64,000 nucleotides of DNA from positions 372,501-436,500 of the forward strand of contig JAQGDQ010002367.1 of the NCBI GenBank assembly GCA_030141605.1, in the 5' to 3' direction. How positions within the stretch are numbered: position 1 is the stretch's first letter; each line of letters starts with the position of its first letter. A program made the position numbers and the translations under genes. Shown here piece by piece: positions 27,420-39,478 of the stretch. The notes beneath the pieces were generated by a model. That model was not told where the DNA came from. It saw only the letters and a list, made by a program, of their open reading frames with translations, and made no database searches. Source of the stretch: Tubiluchus corallicola. Its lineage: Eukaryota > Priapulida > Priapulimorpha > Priapulimorphida > Tubiluchidae.

Positions 27420-27900
27420 GATTCGAGGCTACAGCTTCGACGAGAGCACCATTTGCGGCGATCTATATATCAAACGAAAGGTCTCGATCTAGTGTCGTGC
27501 CATTGATGGTTTATTTTTCGAATCGGGCCCACCGGGAGGAGGGGGAGGCGAAAAACCTCCAAAAATGCCCCTTTTTCGACCGTTTTTTGCAAAAAATTGC
27601 AAAAGTTATACGGCTGAGATGTAGAGAACGGGAACGGGCCGAGGGTGGTCCTGGGTATGGATAGATAGCCGGTTCAGCGGTGGGTGTAGTAGGCATATTT
27701 AGAATTCGCGAGAGGGCCAGGGCGCCCCGCAACGGGCGTTTTCCCGGACCCAACTCGCGATTTTTTCGAAATTTTGACCAAACAGCCTGCAGAAAAAACG
27801 TTCTAGCGTCGCCCGGTGGGACTCTCGGAAGGAGATATACGGCTCTTTACAAAGAGGAAGGACAGGGCTACACGATGATGTAGGTTATACTTTAGTGCAG
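27420..27900 (+). repeat. Unidentified GC-rich dispersed repeat, copy 2 (longer)
   Basis: A roughly 480-bp GC-rich, CpG-rich island, in sharp contrast to its surroundings. The stretch 27598-27757 aligns with the copy at 18735-18890, and the rest is present only here. It contains a GGGAGGAGGGGGAGG tract and several GC-rich near-palindromes. Overlapping open frames on both strands of up to 115 codons look like by-products of the high GC content and match no family I know. It could be a fragment of a larger mobile element. Confidence 0.6.
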
Positions 27901-28424
27901 GTCCACCGAGAGGGGTATCAACGAGTTAATAAGATGTTCTATTATCGACAATTTTCGCCTTAGAAAATTGCTGACGCAAAGGCAGACGCATTCCATTGTG
28001 CTGACGTCATCCATTGTGTCTATAACTTTAATTCAGCAAAAAGCTGCTTTGCAACATACAGTAGGCAGGAGTAAACGCTGCTGGCTTTGCGTTAGGTAAG
28101 TAGGCAGGATGTTACGGACTTTACGGGCTTTGTGTTATAAATGAGGACTGTGTAGGATGTTCGCGTGTTATTGCTTATACGTGGTTTTTTACGCAAAATG
28201 TTTTGCGGGGCCTTTGCTAGTTCAGTATTAATATCACTAATGTTGGCCTTACAAGTTTCCATAAAGCATGAGCAGTTGTGAGCACAGTGGGTCATAAGTA
28301 CGGCCTAATTTTGTGTTCGGAATAAGTGAGGAATAAAAATTTGCTTGTTAATGTGTATGTTGTAGAAACAGGTGCTATGATATTAAAAACACTCCTTCCC
28401 CTACCCACTGAAACCCACGAAGCC
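27901..28424. other. Intergenic, nothing recognised
   Basis: No coding exon and no repeat were identified between the GC-rich island and the first copy of the 74-bp direct repeat. Confidence 0.4.
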
Positions 28425-28498
28425 GGCTTCGCAGTGAATCGTACCATTACAATGTAGGGGTAGAATGAAAATAAATGGTGTTTCGCCGTTGTAACACT
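28425..28498 (+). repeat. 74-bp direct repeat, copy 1
   Basis: Matches 29535-29608 in the same orientation. Shared blocks are GGCTTCG, GAAAATAAATGG, TTTCGCC and GTAACACT. The copies start 1110 bp apart. They may be ends of a small LTR-type or SINE-type element, or two independent insertions. Confidence 0.65.
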
Positions 28499-29534
28499 GT
28501 CCTCCCCCCATAGAAAATACTATGTCCTCGAACAAAAATGGAGCAGACAAGGAAGAAAATCTGAGCTGCATAACGCTTAAAGTGCATCTACTAAATACAA
28601 AGTTTTGAGCAGTTTAATCTATTTTGCAGTATAAATAAAGAAATTAGATATGGTTTCAGGCCCGAAGATCTGGTTGCGTCCACGCCAAATTCAGTAGGTA
28701 GGTTGGTTCCTGGTAAACTGCATAAAGGTGTCCAGAATGAAATGGTTATGATGAATGTTTCCCGCTCTACTACACGGGTGGTTTAGCTCATTCGCAAGGA
28801 CTTGACTAACTCACAAATATTCGCTGACGTTTCATATTCGTCTCGGATACTCGCAGGTTTGGAAAGTTCTGTGCGTTCCACTACTTGACCGGTCTCACCG
28901 GAGGATAGTACTAGAGCAGTTCACTTAGGTAAGCACAGTCGTCCCTGCTGCCGACTCATCGTCATCCCCGGAAAATGCAGACACGATGAGGCACATGGGT
29001 CTACGAAACTCGTTTTCGTACATATAGCTACCCCGATAACAAATTAACACCAGCAATTGTGGCACAAGTTAAAATAGCAATCCATTGCTGCTATTGCCAT
29101 TGCAAACTGCGCCATCTGTAGAAATACTCCGTCGTATTCAAAAACCGATTCTTTACAAGAAGAAAATGAAGAGACTATCCTCGCTCTTGATACTGAGAGC
29201 CACCGTGAAGCAGGTATAGATAACTCGTGCCGTAAAAGTTATCGAGAACTTGGAAGCATGACTGAACGTGTTGTACAAATCTCGCAGTAATTGGCGACGT
29301 TGTTGGTGACGTACTTCACTGTGCTGAGGTACTTCACGTCTCTATACCTGGTGAGTAAACAAGGTGAAGTTGTCGATTTAAAAACTCGCCAGGTACCTAA
29401 TTCATTACACTCCATGCTGGCTGTCATTGCGGAACAGGTGCTAAATGGAATATGCACCGTCAGCCTACTGAACCGACGGCACCATTCCATGGCAATAGTT
29501 TTATATGTGGCATTTATATGCGCTACTATGTAAT

Positions 29535-29608
29535 GGCTTCGTAATGACGAGACCACCAGAATGTTGAGGGAGGGTTGAAAATAAATGGCATTTCGCCCCA
29601 GTAACACT
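29535..29608 (+). repeat. 74-bp direct repeat, copy 2
   Basis: Partner of 28425-28498. The intervening 1.04 kb has more CpG than its surroundings, and I saw no retroelement protein domain in it. Confidence 0.65.
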
Positions 29609-32468
29609 ATTAAAGTTTGATTTTGATTTTATTCTTTCGAATATTTTATATTATATTTTATATTTATATTAACCTTTCTAGCGTTTATAATTTTTCTAAC
29701 ATTTGTGTTAGCACAGTGTATATAATCAAATTAACTATACATAAGTAAAGCGAAAACGTATTAAATTAGTAAGGACCGAAACGTACTAGAAATTATACAG
29801 GCTTCTAATCTGTTAATGCATATCAGGCATTATGAAAAAATTATAGCCAAGTTCTGACGAGTGCAGTTTTCACTAGCCAATAAATATCTTTGGGTCAGCA
29901 ACCTGTTTCCTTGCATGGAGCACATAGAAAAAGATGTATGTCAGAAAACTGTTATTCCACATAGTTTTTTAATCCTGCCTTCTTAATCTCAGGCAGGGAC
30001 TGTCATGAATTAGCGAGAAGACTCAAAATGCCGTTTATTACAATATTTCGTAATTATCTTAAACTGATTTCACAGTATACACTGTAAATAGGTATAGGCC
30101 TATTTTTAATTTGGTACACCCGCATTAGACTGGGAGAACACAATCGTGTGGTAGAGGACAAGAATTTGGGTCTATCTCAACTCTGAAGTAACTTTTTTAT
30201 CACTTTTTTTATCCCCTTTCTTTATCCCCTTTATCTTGTGTGTAAATAGTAATCACTTTATACCACTTTTTAATCACGTTTTTTCATCTGTGTGATACAT
30301 AATAGCTAACTCTGTAGTAGACACGATTTTAATCTCTGTAGTAGACACGATTAAAGCTCTGTATTGCCTGACTCCTTTGCTTCAAACATTCACCTACACA
30401 TAGTAACTAAAAAGGTAATTTTAATGATATATTTACATTTTATTTTAATTCATTGTGTCTAATTATAGGAGTTATATATTTATAAATCATCGTTCCTTTA
30501 CAAACAGGGGAAAATAAACGAAATTTTTGTAATTCTAATTGCAGATGGCAGCACCACATTCACGTGCCTCATGGTAGCGTGCTTGTTCATAGCGCTAGTT
30601 TTGGTGTTTGGAATTGACGTAAAACACACGTATTAATCGTAGAGACAGTTACTTTGATGTTATTCTGAGTATCTCGTGCTTAGTTTAATAGGACAATCGC
30701 TTTCCTAATCACGTTGAAAAACACGTACAACTTTTACAGAAGTCAGTATGGGTAGTTTACAGCTTATCGTTCTTGCCTTGGATTAATAACGTAATGCATT
30801 GTCAGATTTCCATTATTTTTAGGATAGGGTTTTTTACATATGCGCCGTTGCGAAAACCGACCTACCAAGCAGTCTAAGCACCTAAACAGTTGCAGTATGG
30901 GTTGTTGTTCAGGCGCGTGTGACATTTTGCAGCAGTTAGTTTTAGTCGAAGACCTTAACGTAGTCTTGGAGCAGACTGGAGTAACTTCAAGATGTATTAG
31001 GTCGTTTCACCTCGAGCATGTGTAATGTCTGAAAGTGCGAAAAATTATTAATCTCCATTTCTTGTTATATATACGTTAATTATAATTCATAATTTATTTT
31101 TGGTTAGGCATATAATATGTTGGCAGAATACAAATGGGCAGCATTTGAAAAAGAAAAATTATTGCATTGTTTCAGTCTGTTGTAATTTAAGTGGAAGATG
31201 GGGAAGTGGTTGATTAAGTTAATAAGCAAATAAAAGTAAAAGTTGTTAAGTGTTAGTTTACTGAAGGTTATTATCAGTAAATCTTAAAAAAAACTATTAA
31301 ACCTACTCTCAACAGCATTTACTGTATTTTAATATGTATACAATAACAAAAAATATTGATATTACCACAAAATATATGTGCTGAAAATGCATTGCTTAAA
31401 AATGTAAAAGAAATTTATTTTTTTCTTATTTTCCGCCAAATGAATCTTGCTGTGAAAAAAGAACATAAGCTGGTGGACTACTTGAACGTTGTGAAGGTAC
31501 GTGTAGCAAAACTTCTGCAGTTCACTCAGAAATTTCGCTATTCTAGCATTGTGTTTTACTGTGTTTATGCAAAAATTAGTCATTGAATCAATTATTGACA
31601 ACTTTAAAGTGCATACATAGTTTTAATACACAGGATTATACCTTAAAATGTGTAAGTACTGTAATGTGTACATAATTTGTACATGTGTATATTGTTTGCT
31701 CAAGCACCTGGCATAAGTGTTCATATATATTTTTTGTTCAAAATGAGCATGCCCATGTTTGAAGTGATCACAACTTTAAACTTGATTTTACTAATTACAC
31801 TCGTGAGTTGCTTTTCACAATTTTTCTCAAGTCTTAAATTAATCTTAACTTCCCGAAAGACAGCCTTTCCTTTTAACTAACTGTACAATTTGCATTGAGA
31901 AAATCAAAAATGTGCAACTAAACATGATTTTACTATTTTTATCCATGAATAATTAAGCAGTTACCTGTGTTTACTTTTCATGACTTATTTCTGCAAAATG
32001 GATACTACACTAGAATTGGCAACATTGTAAACTGTGCAATTAACATTCTGTGTGACATCCCTTGGCAATCTGCACTTTTTGTGATGCTTATGTTATCATC
32101 CTGTCATTCTTTCTTAAAGAGATGCTTGCACCTGAAATATTACTAATTAATTGTACTCTTGCATATAATTTTTTTTGTAACATAGAGATAAGTGCAGTGT
32201 TATCCAAGATGATGTCTGAAATTAATTGTTTAAGATTTGCTAGTGTATCCGAAATTTCTAACAAATTATTAAGAGCGAACATTGACATAATTTATGATAT
32301 ATGGAGCTTTATATTATCTGTAGATACTGTGTCCTTAATTTTAAAATAGCATTGTATTGTCTATCATTATCCTTTAGACTCCATTGTAGTTTATGATATT
32401 TTTTCAAGATTTTTAGTGAAGTTAATTGAAGATTTTGTTATTAATGCAGGTGATGTGAATTTTTTCAG
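29609..32468. other. Upstream region of the serine dehydratase gene
   Basis: No coding exon recognised. A non-coding first exon is likely, because the coding ATG at 32486 lies 17 bases after a TTTTTTCAG acceptor. The small open frame at 30840-31025, in a less AT-rich patch, could lie in such a 5' UTR exon, but nothing proves it. The block 29630-29720 is very AT-rich. Confidence 0.4.
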
Positions 32469-32485
32469 GTAGCCAAAGTGTTAAA

Positions 32486-35400
32486 ATGGAAGACAAAGAT
32501 TTGTGTCGCACCAAGAAGGTGCCACTTTACATAAAGACACCTCTTGTTGAAAGTACAGCACTTTCTCAAAGAGCTGGTATTCCAGTGTACCTCAAGCTAG
32601 AATGTGTGCAGCCAGTTCATTCCTTTAAACTTAGAGGCATATCTAACTTATGCCAAAAGGTAATGAAGACGCATTCAGAGTTTTGGTTAGCACAAAGTAA
32701 AATGTAGTTAATAGTGTTAATAGGCAGATTTTGAGAATTGACTGTAAAATAATGAAGTCGATTAAATGTTGCACAGAAAATTTCTAAAAAAAAACTTATT
32801 TAAAGAACATTTACAATAATTTGCATGTTTGACAAACCGAACTGAAACATGCAGTCTTTGAAAGGAGTTCCACAGTCTAAACAGAATATGCTTTGTCAAA
32901 TTTTTAAGTGCGGAGTAGACATACAGGCTGTGACAACATGGCATTTGTGGAAGAAGAATCTGTGGTAGAAATAGATTATGTTGTTCTAATTGGTAATCTA
33001 AGCGTGTTGTAGTGACACAATTAAGATGTGAGTTACATGCTGAATATTCTGATTTTTGCCTAAGAGTGCCTGCGAATAAAGCAGTTTTAGGCAAAAATCA
33101 AAATCAGTGTTGCATTAATGTGTACTTGACTTTAAAGCATATAATACGAAGAAATATGTTCGTTTAACTAGATTTGCAAGTCTGTTGAAAAATCAATTTC
33201 AAACTGACACTCAGACCAGTAAGCAATCCGATTAATCAATTTTTAGAAAAAAAAACAATTTCCCATCACTAGTGAGCGTCACATGTAATATTACAGTGCA
33301 TTGTATTCTCCTTTAAATTCCATTTTGCTTCCTGAAAAAATATTTCTGAAAGTCAATTTACTGTTCTTAGTATTTCTACTATTTTTGTTCAGTCAGTATG
33401 AAAGCGTCATGTAGTCCTTTCAGCAGAATGGCAAAATTCTATAAATTTAATCAACCCATGTCAGTTATGGCTCAAATGAAATCTTGTATTCAAAATTCCA
33501 ATTTAGTGCTTTTTGGCGAAAAATTCAATGCCAGTAAATTTATGAGTAAAAACAATATTCATCACATTTCAGTTTTCCAGAAACATTTAAAATTGTTAAT
33601 GCTGAAGTCCAAACCAAAGGGTACATAAACCCGTAAGTAGAGTGAATGGGGTGCCTCTTCAAGCTGGCCGCCAGCAGTCAAATTCATTTATCAGTGTACT
33701 GACTTCTAAGAAAATTGTTCAAACTTATACTGTATATTTACCAAAAAGTTGTGTATGTACACTTCATTCAGTACTCTTGTGACCTCAACTTCAGTTGATT
33801 GCACATTAATACAATGGATTGCTTTACTTCATGGATGAATTGCTGGTTTATTACAGGCAGTTTCCAAGGGGTGTAAACAGTTTGTGTGCTCATCGGGTGG
33901 TAATGCTGGACTTGCTGCTGCTTTTTCAGGTAAAATACATGTAATGTCGTGATTGTCACAAACTTTTCTTCTGAGAAACCATCTATCAAAAAACACCTTT
34001 TTTCTCAGTTAATTGCAGAACATTAACTTATCACTTTGTTATAATTTAGCGACGGCAGCCTGTTCAACCTCTCTCGTCTCCGAGCAAAGTCACGGGTTCG
34101 CAAAGTTCTCATTCGTGAAATGCTGTTTGCAGATGATGCCGCACTGACAGCTCACACTGAAGCCGGCCTCCAAGGCCTCATTGACAACTTTGCCCATGCC
34201 TGCAGTGAGTTTGGCCTCACAATCAGCATCCAAAAGACCAAGGTTTTAGGCCAAAATGTTTCCCCAGCCCTTCACATCTCCATCGATGACTGCTGCCTTG
34301 ACGTGGTGGAAGATTTCACCTATCTTGGTTCTGTTATTTCCAGCAATCTTAGCTTGGCCACAGAACTGAACTCCAGAATCGGCAAGGCCTCATCAACGAT
34401 GGCTCGCTTAACAAAGAGGGTGTGGGAAAACAACATGCTGACTATCAGGACAAAGTCCCAGGTGTACCAAGCCTGTGTACTGAGCACACTGTTGTACGGG
34501 AGCGAGAGTTGGACTCTGTATAGCCATCAAGAACGCAGGCTCAATGCTTTCCACCAACGCTGCCTCAGAAGAATCCTGGGCATCTCATGGCAGGAGCACA
34601 TAACCAACAAGGATGTGCTAGCAAAAGCTGGAATCCCTAGCATGTATGCCATACTCACCAACAGACGTTTGCGCTGGCTAGGCCATGTTTCCCGCATGCA
34701 GGACGGCAGATTGCCCAAGGACATTCTGTACGGTGAGCTTGCTACTGGCTCCCGACCCACCGGGAGGCCACTGCTCCGCTACAAAGATGTATGTAAACGG
34801 GACCTCAAGGCAGGCGGCATGACACCAGCAAATTACGAGGCGCTTGCGGCAGATCGAAGCAACTGGAAATCTGCTGTTAGGACAGCCATTAACAGAGCGG
34901 AGAAAACGAGGGAGGAAAAACAAGAGGATAAAAGGACTCGCAGGCACCAGAAAGATGCCCTACCTCACCCGGATGAAACAGCCTTCCAATGTGTAACCTG
35001 CAGCCGGAACTGCCGCTCAAGGATCGGACTGCTCAGTCACAGTCGACGCTGCAGCTCCATCAATTTTATTAATAACTGACTCTCTTGGCGCACAATCCAT
35101 TGTCTTTCGAGACAGAAGGATGCCAACAACAACAACAACAATAATTTAGCTAATAACACGTCTCAAACTTGCAACTCTGATGTAATTATTTAATATTATT
35201 GTATTTATTGAGTAGTAAAATACAATTGAATCTCATTGTAATATCCCCCTTTATAATGACAACCTCTCTTAATACCCAGTTTTTAGCAAATCAGAATTCT
35301 ATATTTGCATAGACGTGTGTGTATTAATGCACCTCATTACAATGCTAAAGCACTAAAATGCCAATTTTTTGCAGTCCCAAAGTAGGCAGCGTGAAGAGAT

Positions 35401-38400
35401 TTGATTGTAATACGATAAAAACAAAGTAACTGCAATAGAGTCAAATAGCCAAATAGGCCTGCCCTAATTATTTACGTTACTCATTCAACTGCACACAAAA
35501 AATGACTATTTTGTACAGCAATCCAAAATATGTATAAAGTTTCTATTAACTGAATACGAACTGTAAACTCTAATATTTAAACTTTTTGTAGTAGTCTGAG
35601 AACTATAGTTTTAATGTACTCTTGGCTTGGTTCATTTTTTGTTCAGTTACTACATTGGACTTTGACTTAGTTAGCTTGTTAAAGGTTTTAGTACTTTCGT
35701 TGTCATAGTGTATAGCATTTTGCTTGGTTATGTCATAGTCTGCATACTCTAATCTTAAATAAATAAGCTATTTTATTAATGCAGCTAGAAAGCTCAGTGT
35801 GGCAGCTACCATCTGTGTGCCTGAAACTACACCTCAGATGATGATTGACATTCTGCGTAATGAGGGAGCCACTGTACATGTGCTTGGTATTAACTGGGAT
35901 GCAGCAAATAAAAAAGCTTTAGAGATGAGCAAAGAAGAAGGTATTTTGATTACAGTAGTTACAACAAAACAGTTTGTGTAATGTATTTAAGCATTTCTTA
36001 TCCTTGTAAATTAAATCCACATTTTCTTTTAATTTACGATATGTCGAAACTTTAAAATGATGATATAATAACGTAAAATCAGATTTATAAAATGAGTTCA
36101 TGAATATTTTTGTACAACTAATAATAATATTTAATATCTTTACAATTTCTCCTAGGTGTGACATTTGTTCATCCATTTGATCATCCAGATATCTGGTAAG
36201 ATTTAATATTTTGCATAACATGTATAAGATGGGTTTGAAAGGTGATTTACTGGAGAAACACAACTCAGTATTTGGCAACCTAATGATAGTCATTTGAATA
36301 TTTTCTTTTTAAACTGGGTGATTAGTTACATTAATTGTCTTTTTAAATGCATCTTGTTAGCCATAAAAGTTTAAAAAAAAACAGGTATATTTTCAGGCAA
36401 CTTTAAGTGAATGATGTTTTATAATCGTTGAATGATGTTTGTGTGCTTTTTCCTGAAGTTGAAATGAGACGTGATAAATACACAAAAAATGACAATGTTG
36501 GGCGAAAGCAATACAGCCTTTGCATCCATAGTATGTAAATATCTTGTACATGATGTTTATTGTGTTGTTTAGTTTTGCTTGTAACAGCATTCTGTAAACA
36601 CTGTGGATATTTTGTTATAACTTCTATTTTATAGTTTGCCTGCTTCAGGGAAGGCCATGCTAGCATAGTTAAGGAAATAGCTGCCGAAATTCCTCAGAAA
36701 CCTGGCGCCATTGTCGTTTCTGTCGGAGGAGGTGGTCTGTTTAATGGCATTGTACATGGTCTTCAGGTATGTGGGAACTAATTGTCTTTAAGTGTCTTTT
36801 GTAGTATGTATCAAATACAGAACCTTCCTGGTCACTGTTTTATTTAGAATACAAAAACGTATTAAGTCTAGTTTTTCTTAAGTACATGAGAATCACCTTT
36901 TGCATAACTACTACAAATTTTAAAATTACCGGAAGTCTATAATACTTAATTATTTCTTCCGTCAGTGATTGATTCTCTTGATTTAAATTTCTTGGGCTAA
37001 TGTGTTCATATGTTACATTTTTATGTAACTATGAACATGCGTGGTCCCTGCAAGCAGGCAGCTATGAGAAATAGAACAAAGATAAATTGCAGAGTAGTGA
37101 TTAAATATTGAAACTTAATATTCTTTTTTGATCCAGTGTTAAACTAAGTGCAGCTATTATTAGTTGAATTGTTTTGAACACAAGTGGTATATAGTTGTTT
37201 TCGCATGTTAAGCACAATATTTTCTTTAATCTCAGGATATTGGCTGGAATGATGTACCAGTGGTTGCCATGGAAACTGTTGGTGCAGATTGCTTCAATTT
37301 GACACTGCAAGCAGGAAAGATTGTTACAATCAGTGATATAGCTAGGTTTGCAAAACTAGTTATTTATTTAAATTGCCCAATTCTAAAGGACATCATACAG
37401 TCCTTTATCATCAGTGACATCATCAGTGTGAGTAATGTCAGGATTCGTCCTGGAAGAAGAGAATCTTAACCTGTTAACAGAAGTCAACATTATTGATTTA
37501 ATGTTGCTATTATTGCTGCACCTTTCATTTTCAGTTAGACATGTATATTAACGTTTATATTGATCATTGATTTTATGTAATTTAAATTCATTTCATTGCT
37601 ATTTTCTCTGATTTTTCCAAGTACTTTAGTTATGTAACCTTGTGCAGCAGTAATTTTATGTACATGAAAGCATTAGCAAGTTCACTCAGTCTCTGGCAGA
37701 AACACATTCTAAAATTTATGCTGATGAGCATTTGAATAGCAATAGCCATTGTATTCACACTAGAGCAGTTACCATTTAATTAGTCCTGTTCTTCTTTATC
37801 ATTGTCTTTTTCTTTAATTTAATGTAGCATAGCAAAAACGCTGGGCGCTCGGGCAGTTTCAAAGCAGACATTTAACTTGTCACAGAAACATCCAGTACTT
37901 TCAGAAGTTGTTAGTGATTATGCTGCTGTTTCAGCATGTTTATCTTTTGCAGGTAATGCATGCTTTTGTTCTCTCTCCTTTTGTTTGGAGAACTTGATTT
38001 GATTCTATAGATTGGGTTTGTTAACAATGTACAGCATGTTTTTTAGTATAAAAAAATTTCAAGATGATGAATGACTTTTTTTAGAAAACCTTAATAGGAT
38101 TCATTTGAGGATTCTATCCAGCTTAAATGCAAGTCTTTAATTATAATGATTAAATGACTGCCTAACTTTACTCACGTGCAAAATTTACGTGGATACATTG
38201 TTGTTGATTCACATTGTGCAGTAGTATCTCATTTTTATGTTATTATGGTTGTGATGTAAGTAGCTTTTCATTAGTGCCTGTACTATTTCGGTGATCTTGT
38301 TCATTACAGATGATCATCACATACTAGTGGAGCCCTCATGTGGTGCTACTTTGTCTTTCATCTACAGTGATATTGTACAAAAGTTTCTAGCATTCGGCAG

Positions 38401-38497
38401 TATTTCAAAAACAAGTCCCATAGTGCTAATTGTCTGTGGTGGTGCTGGTGTGAACAGACAACTGTTAAAATCTTGGGCTGAACAAGTAGGCTGTTGA
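32486..38497 (+). CDS. L-serine/threonine dehydratase (SDS/SDSL-type), complete, 8 coding exons
   Basis: Coding exons are 32486-32659, 33857-33929, 35785-35940, 36156-36195, 36649-36766, 37236-37345, 37828-37952 and 38310-38497. All junctions are GT-AG and keep phase, giving 327 aa, the size of mammalian SDS. The enzyme is a PLP-dependent fold-type II dehydratase that deaminates L-serine and L-threonine to pyruvate and 2-oxobutyrate in the cytosol. The Schiff-base lysine is Lys48 in HSFKLRG. SSGGNAG (70-76) is the substrate-binding loop, SVGGGGLFNG (172-181) the phosphate-binding glycine loop, and VCGGAG (307-312) places Cys308 at the pyridine nitrogen, as in SDS rather than serine racemase. 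The second residue after SS is Gly (SSGGNAG), as in vertebrate SDSL, where SDS has Ala (SSAGNAG); this position is reported to influence activity. Exon 1 is preceded by an acceptor at 32466-32468, so an upstream 5' UTR exon exists. Intron 2 contains a LINE. Confidence 0.95.
34041..35150 (+). mobile_element. 5'-truncated LINE insertion with intact partial ORF2 and target-site duplication
   Basis: The perfect 10-bp duplication ATAATTTAGC (34041-34050 and 35141-35150) flanks a 1090-bp insert that ends in a short (CAA)n tail. The insert is open from its first bases and encodes about 340 residues without a stop (to 35079). It begins in the reverse transcriptase palm, with an intact LFADDAA catalytic box. 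FTYLGS, LYGSESWTL, RRLRWLGHVSRMQDGR, GRPLLRYKDVCKRDLKAG and a terminal C2H2-like knuckle CVTCSRNCRSRIGLLSHSRRC-like region (about residues 290-310 of the 319-aa ATG frame) follow. The 5' truncation, tail and duplication show target-primed reverse transcription. The clean frame implies a fairly recent event. It lies in intron 2 of the dehydratase gene, in the same orientation, and cannot move by itself without the missing N-terminal endonuclease. Confidence 0.95.
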
Positions 38498-39404
38498 TGT
38501 TGCTTCAAAGTATTTTGGTTTATATTAAATTTTGTTGATCTTAAATGAGATTTAAATTATATTGTATATTTTTTGTATTTCATCAGTTTAAATTAAATTG
38601 TAATTTTATTATATTAGTAAGTGTAGTAGTGGCGATACTAGAGGCCACCCATTTCCCAAATTGTACTTAAAACCTCTTTGATCTCAATGGATAAATTACA
38701 GCTTCACTTGTCAAATTACTTATGGCCAAAATCTTTGTCTTACCAGCCTGTTGGAATAGCTGTCCTCAAAGTCCCAATTGAAACCGTCATCTTTTGAGAA
38801 AGAAATGTATGACATTCAATATTATTGCATGAATGAGAGTCAAAATGTGTGCTAAAGATGCTTTGTAAACTCATTTGTGATAATTGCGCATGTATCCGTA
38901 TTTGTAGTTTATTTTTTATGATTGTTGATGTTAATTGTTGATAGGAACAATAATTTTCCAGTTTTCTAATATCATTAATTGGCATGCCAAGTTTTAGGAT
39001 TATGAGTGAGATCTACAGTAATAACGGCTTATATAAATCATGAAAAGTAATCTGCTAACATTCGGATATATTGAATTAGTTGTTGAGTTGTTAGCATCGA
39101 ATTGACATGTAGGTATGTTTAATTAACTTAGTTTTTGAAATGTGATTTTGTCCATGATGCTGTAATTATATGTGTCTGTTACGTAGGTGTATTTAAATTA
39201 AATTACTTTTTTTAATATGTGATTTTATGTTTGTTAGGGTCCAAAACGTTTTATGATAGTTGGATAATTGTTTAATCATTTATCATTTAACCAAACTTTT
39301 ATCAGGGACTAATATGAGTCGCTTTTCTTAGCTCCTAGGAGCTAGTTTTTTGTGTTTTTTGCAAGGCAAGTTTAAGTGAAGTCTGATTTTACGTGATGAT
39401 AAGA

Positions 39405-39478
39405 GGCTATTTAGTTTAGCAGTCAAAGCATCGAACTTGTAAACCAAAAGTCCTTGGTTCAAGTCTAGACTCAATCAT
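39405..39478 (+). pseudogene. Degenerate tRNA-like relic
   Basis: Has a B-box-like T loop (GGTTCAAGTCT, the same sequence as in the relic at 16057-16130), a CTTGTAA anticodon-loop-like heptamer (TGT, threonine-like) and a weak D-arm region. Stems pair poorly, so it is not a functional tRNA. It may be the head of an old SINE. Confidence 0.35.

Noticed and set aside
27317-27883. Overlapping open frames of 67-115 codons on both strands
   Set aside because: They follow from the high GC content of the repeat island; the frames conflict and match no family.
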